From Sphingobacteriaceae bacterium (lineage in GTDB: Bacteria; Bacteroidota; Bacteroidia; B-17B0; Aurantibacillaceae), in NCBI GenBank assembly GCA_016705695.1, contig JADJLA010000007.1, positions 52,501 through 116,500 on the forward strand: a stretch of 64,000 bases of DNA, in the 5' to 3' direction. Positions 63,095-64,000 of this stretch are shown piece by piece (the first letter of the stretch is position 1; the number at the start of each line of letters is the position of its first letter). The notes beneath the pieces were generated by a model. It was not told the DNA's origin, searched no databases, and was given only the letters and a program-made list of their open reading frames with translations. Position numbers and translations under genes: made by a program.

Positions 63095-64000
63095 ATGAAT
63101 ATAGGGATAAAAAAAATAGTTTTAATAGGATCAATGCTTTTATGCGCTGTGCTTTTACGGGCACAAGAAGGTTTACGTCCTATGCACGGCAATCCTAACT
63201 TAATTTATTCTGATCTTAAATCTGCGCAAACATCAAAACAAAACCATTCTGTTTCTAAAGCTGCGGTTCCAAGTTTGAACATTCCGTTTTTTGATGATTT
63301 TAATTATGCTTGCAATTCAGCTTATCCTGCACAGCAATGGTGGGCTGATTCTTCGGTTTATATAAATACAGGAATGGCAAAAGCGCCAATGAGTATTGGT
63401 GTTGCGACTTTTGACGGATTAAATGAAATGGGTTACCCATATAATCCTAATCAAAATTTTACAGCTACTCAAGCTAATGACGCGGATACATTAACATCAC
63501 TGCCAATAAATTTATTTACATCAGGTTCACAAACTTTACAACCTTCGGATAGTATTGCTTTAATATTTTATTATCAGCAAACTGGTAATGGAGATTCCCC
63601 TGAATTACAAGATTCGTTGATGCTTGATTTCTTTAGTCCTTCACAAAGCAAATGGACCAACAGAACTTGGTCGTTAAAAGGAAACATGAATACAAATGGA
63701 TTTGATACTGTTTTTAAACGTGTTTTTGTTTGGGTAACTGATACATCTTTTTTTCATGACGGTTTTAAATTCCGTTTCCGTAACAAAGCGCAAACTTGTG
63801 GCAACTTTGATAATTGGCATATTGATCAAGTGTTTTTAGATAAAGGAAGAAGCATTATTGGCGATACCGCATGGAATGATCTTACCATTGGTTATGTTCC
63901 TGCACCTTTTACCAAAAATTATTCATCAATGCCTTGGTATCAGTTCAACGCCAATCCCCCAAAGGAAATGGCAACGTATTATTCTAATTATATACGTTAT
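63095..64000 (+). CDS. Secreted protein, start only (runs off the window)
   Basis: The frame is open from ATG 63095 to the window end (302 codons so far). Signal peptide LIGSMLLCAVLLRAQ, then a beta-rich region with FFDDFNYACNSAYPAQQWWADSSVYINTG and a jelly-roll-like part (GFDTVFKRVFVWVTDTSFFHDGFKFRFRNKAQ, NFDNWHIDQVFLDKG). This resembles the N-terminal domain of large T9SS-exported proteins of Bacteroidota; whether a sorting domain is present cannot be seen. Immediately coupled to the PASTA gene. Confidence 0.85.
   Translation, partial: MNIGIKKIVLIGSMLLCAVLLRAQEGLRPMHGNPNLIYSDLKSAQTSKQNHSVSKAAVPSLNIPFFDDFNYACNSAYPAQQWWADSSVYINTGMAKAPMSIGVATFDGLNEMGYPYNPNQNFTATQANDADTLTSLPINLFTSGSQTLQPSDSIALIFYYQQTGNGDSPELQDSLMLDFFSPSQSKWTNRTWSLKGNMNTNGFDTVFKRVFVWVTDTSFFHDGFKFRFRNKAQTCGNFDNWHIDQVFLDKGRSIIGDTAWNDLTIGYVPAPFTKNYSSMPWYQFNANPPKEMATYYSNYIRY

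Overview
The window comes from the chromosome of a low-GC member of the Bacteroidota, probably a free-living member of class Bacteroidia. Several things point there: promoters of the form TTG-N19-TAnnTTTG, the lack of clear Shine-Dalgarno sequences, T9SS-type C-terminal sorting domains, KDE-type surface lipoproteins, Reg_prop/Y_Y_Y sensors fused to SpoIIE phosphatases, and RpoB, RpoC and EF-Tu of Bacteroidota length and sequence. I cannot name a genus.

Layout. Positions 1-760 hold the 3' end of 23S rRNA, 5S rRNA and three tandem hairpin terminators. Positions 867-11636 (minus strand) are a tightly packed five-gene run for secreted or cell-surface proteins: a large beta-rich cysteine-containing protein, an Fn3-repeat protein, an SBBP/Ig-like protein with a T9SS sorting domain, an outer-membrane barrel and a lipoprotein. 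Positions 11911-13161 are an AAA ATPase/DUF4143 gene bounded on both sides by related 36-bp palindromes. A propeller/SpoIIE sensor-phosphatase follows (13259-16567), then a minus-strand operon (16607-22031): LTA-synthase-like enzyme, TonB-dependent receptor, a protein of four 25-residue repeats, a small hypothetical protein and a frameshifted ArsC-like reductase. Two SPOR-like envelope proteins, an SDR lacking the usual YxxxK, RecX and an RsmF-like methyltransferase complete the left half.

Positions 29385-43252 are the conserved translation/transcription block: promoter, tRNA-Thr(UGU), tRNA-Tyr, tRNA-Gly, tRNA-Thr(GGU), tuf, tRNA-Trp, secE, nusG, rplK, rplA, rplJ, rplL, rpoB, rpoC and terminator. 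It is peppered with small palindromic repeats. Downstream are an ECF sigma factor with a small membrane protein (a probable anti-sigma partner), PBP1C, an Asp-box lipoprotein (frameshifted), a secreted M28 peptidase with a T9SS tail, a methyltransferase, envelope proteins, a RES-domain protein without an antitoxin neighbour, a TPR/SpoIIE phosphatase, a giant alpha-2-macroglobulin with an intact CxEQ thioester motif, a PASTA protein and the start of another secreted protein.

Most notable are these. Two unrelated envelope genes (1018-aa protein and PBP1C) lack any ATG/GTG/TTG that would include their signal or membrane segment; both appear to start at CTG inside the same 18-nt motif, directly behind a promoter -7 box. 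Several other genes also have a -7 box only 4-5 nt before the start codon, which suggests leaderless mRNAs. At least six families of small inverted repeats sit between genes, one inside a duplicated tRNA-Thr 3' end. Three genes are broken by single-base deletions, two of them in A5 runs, so sequencing error is a real possibility.
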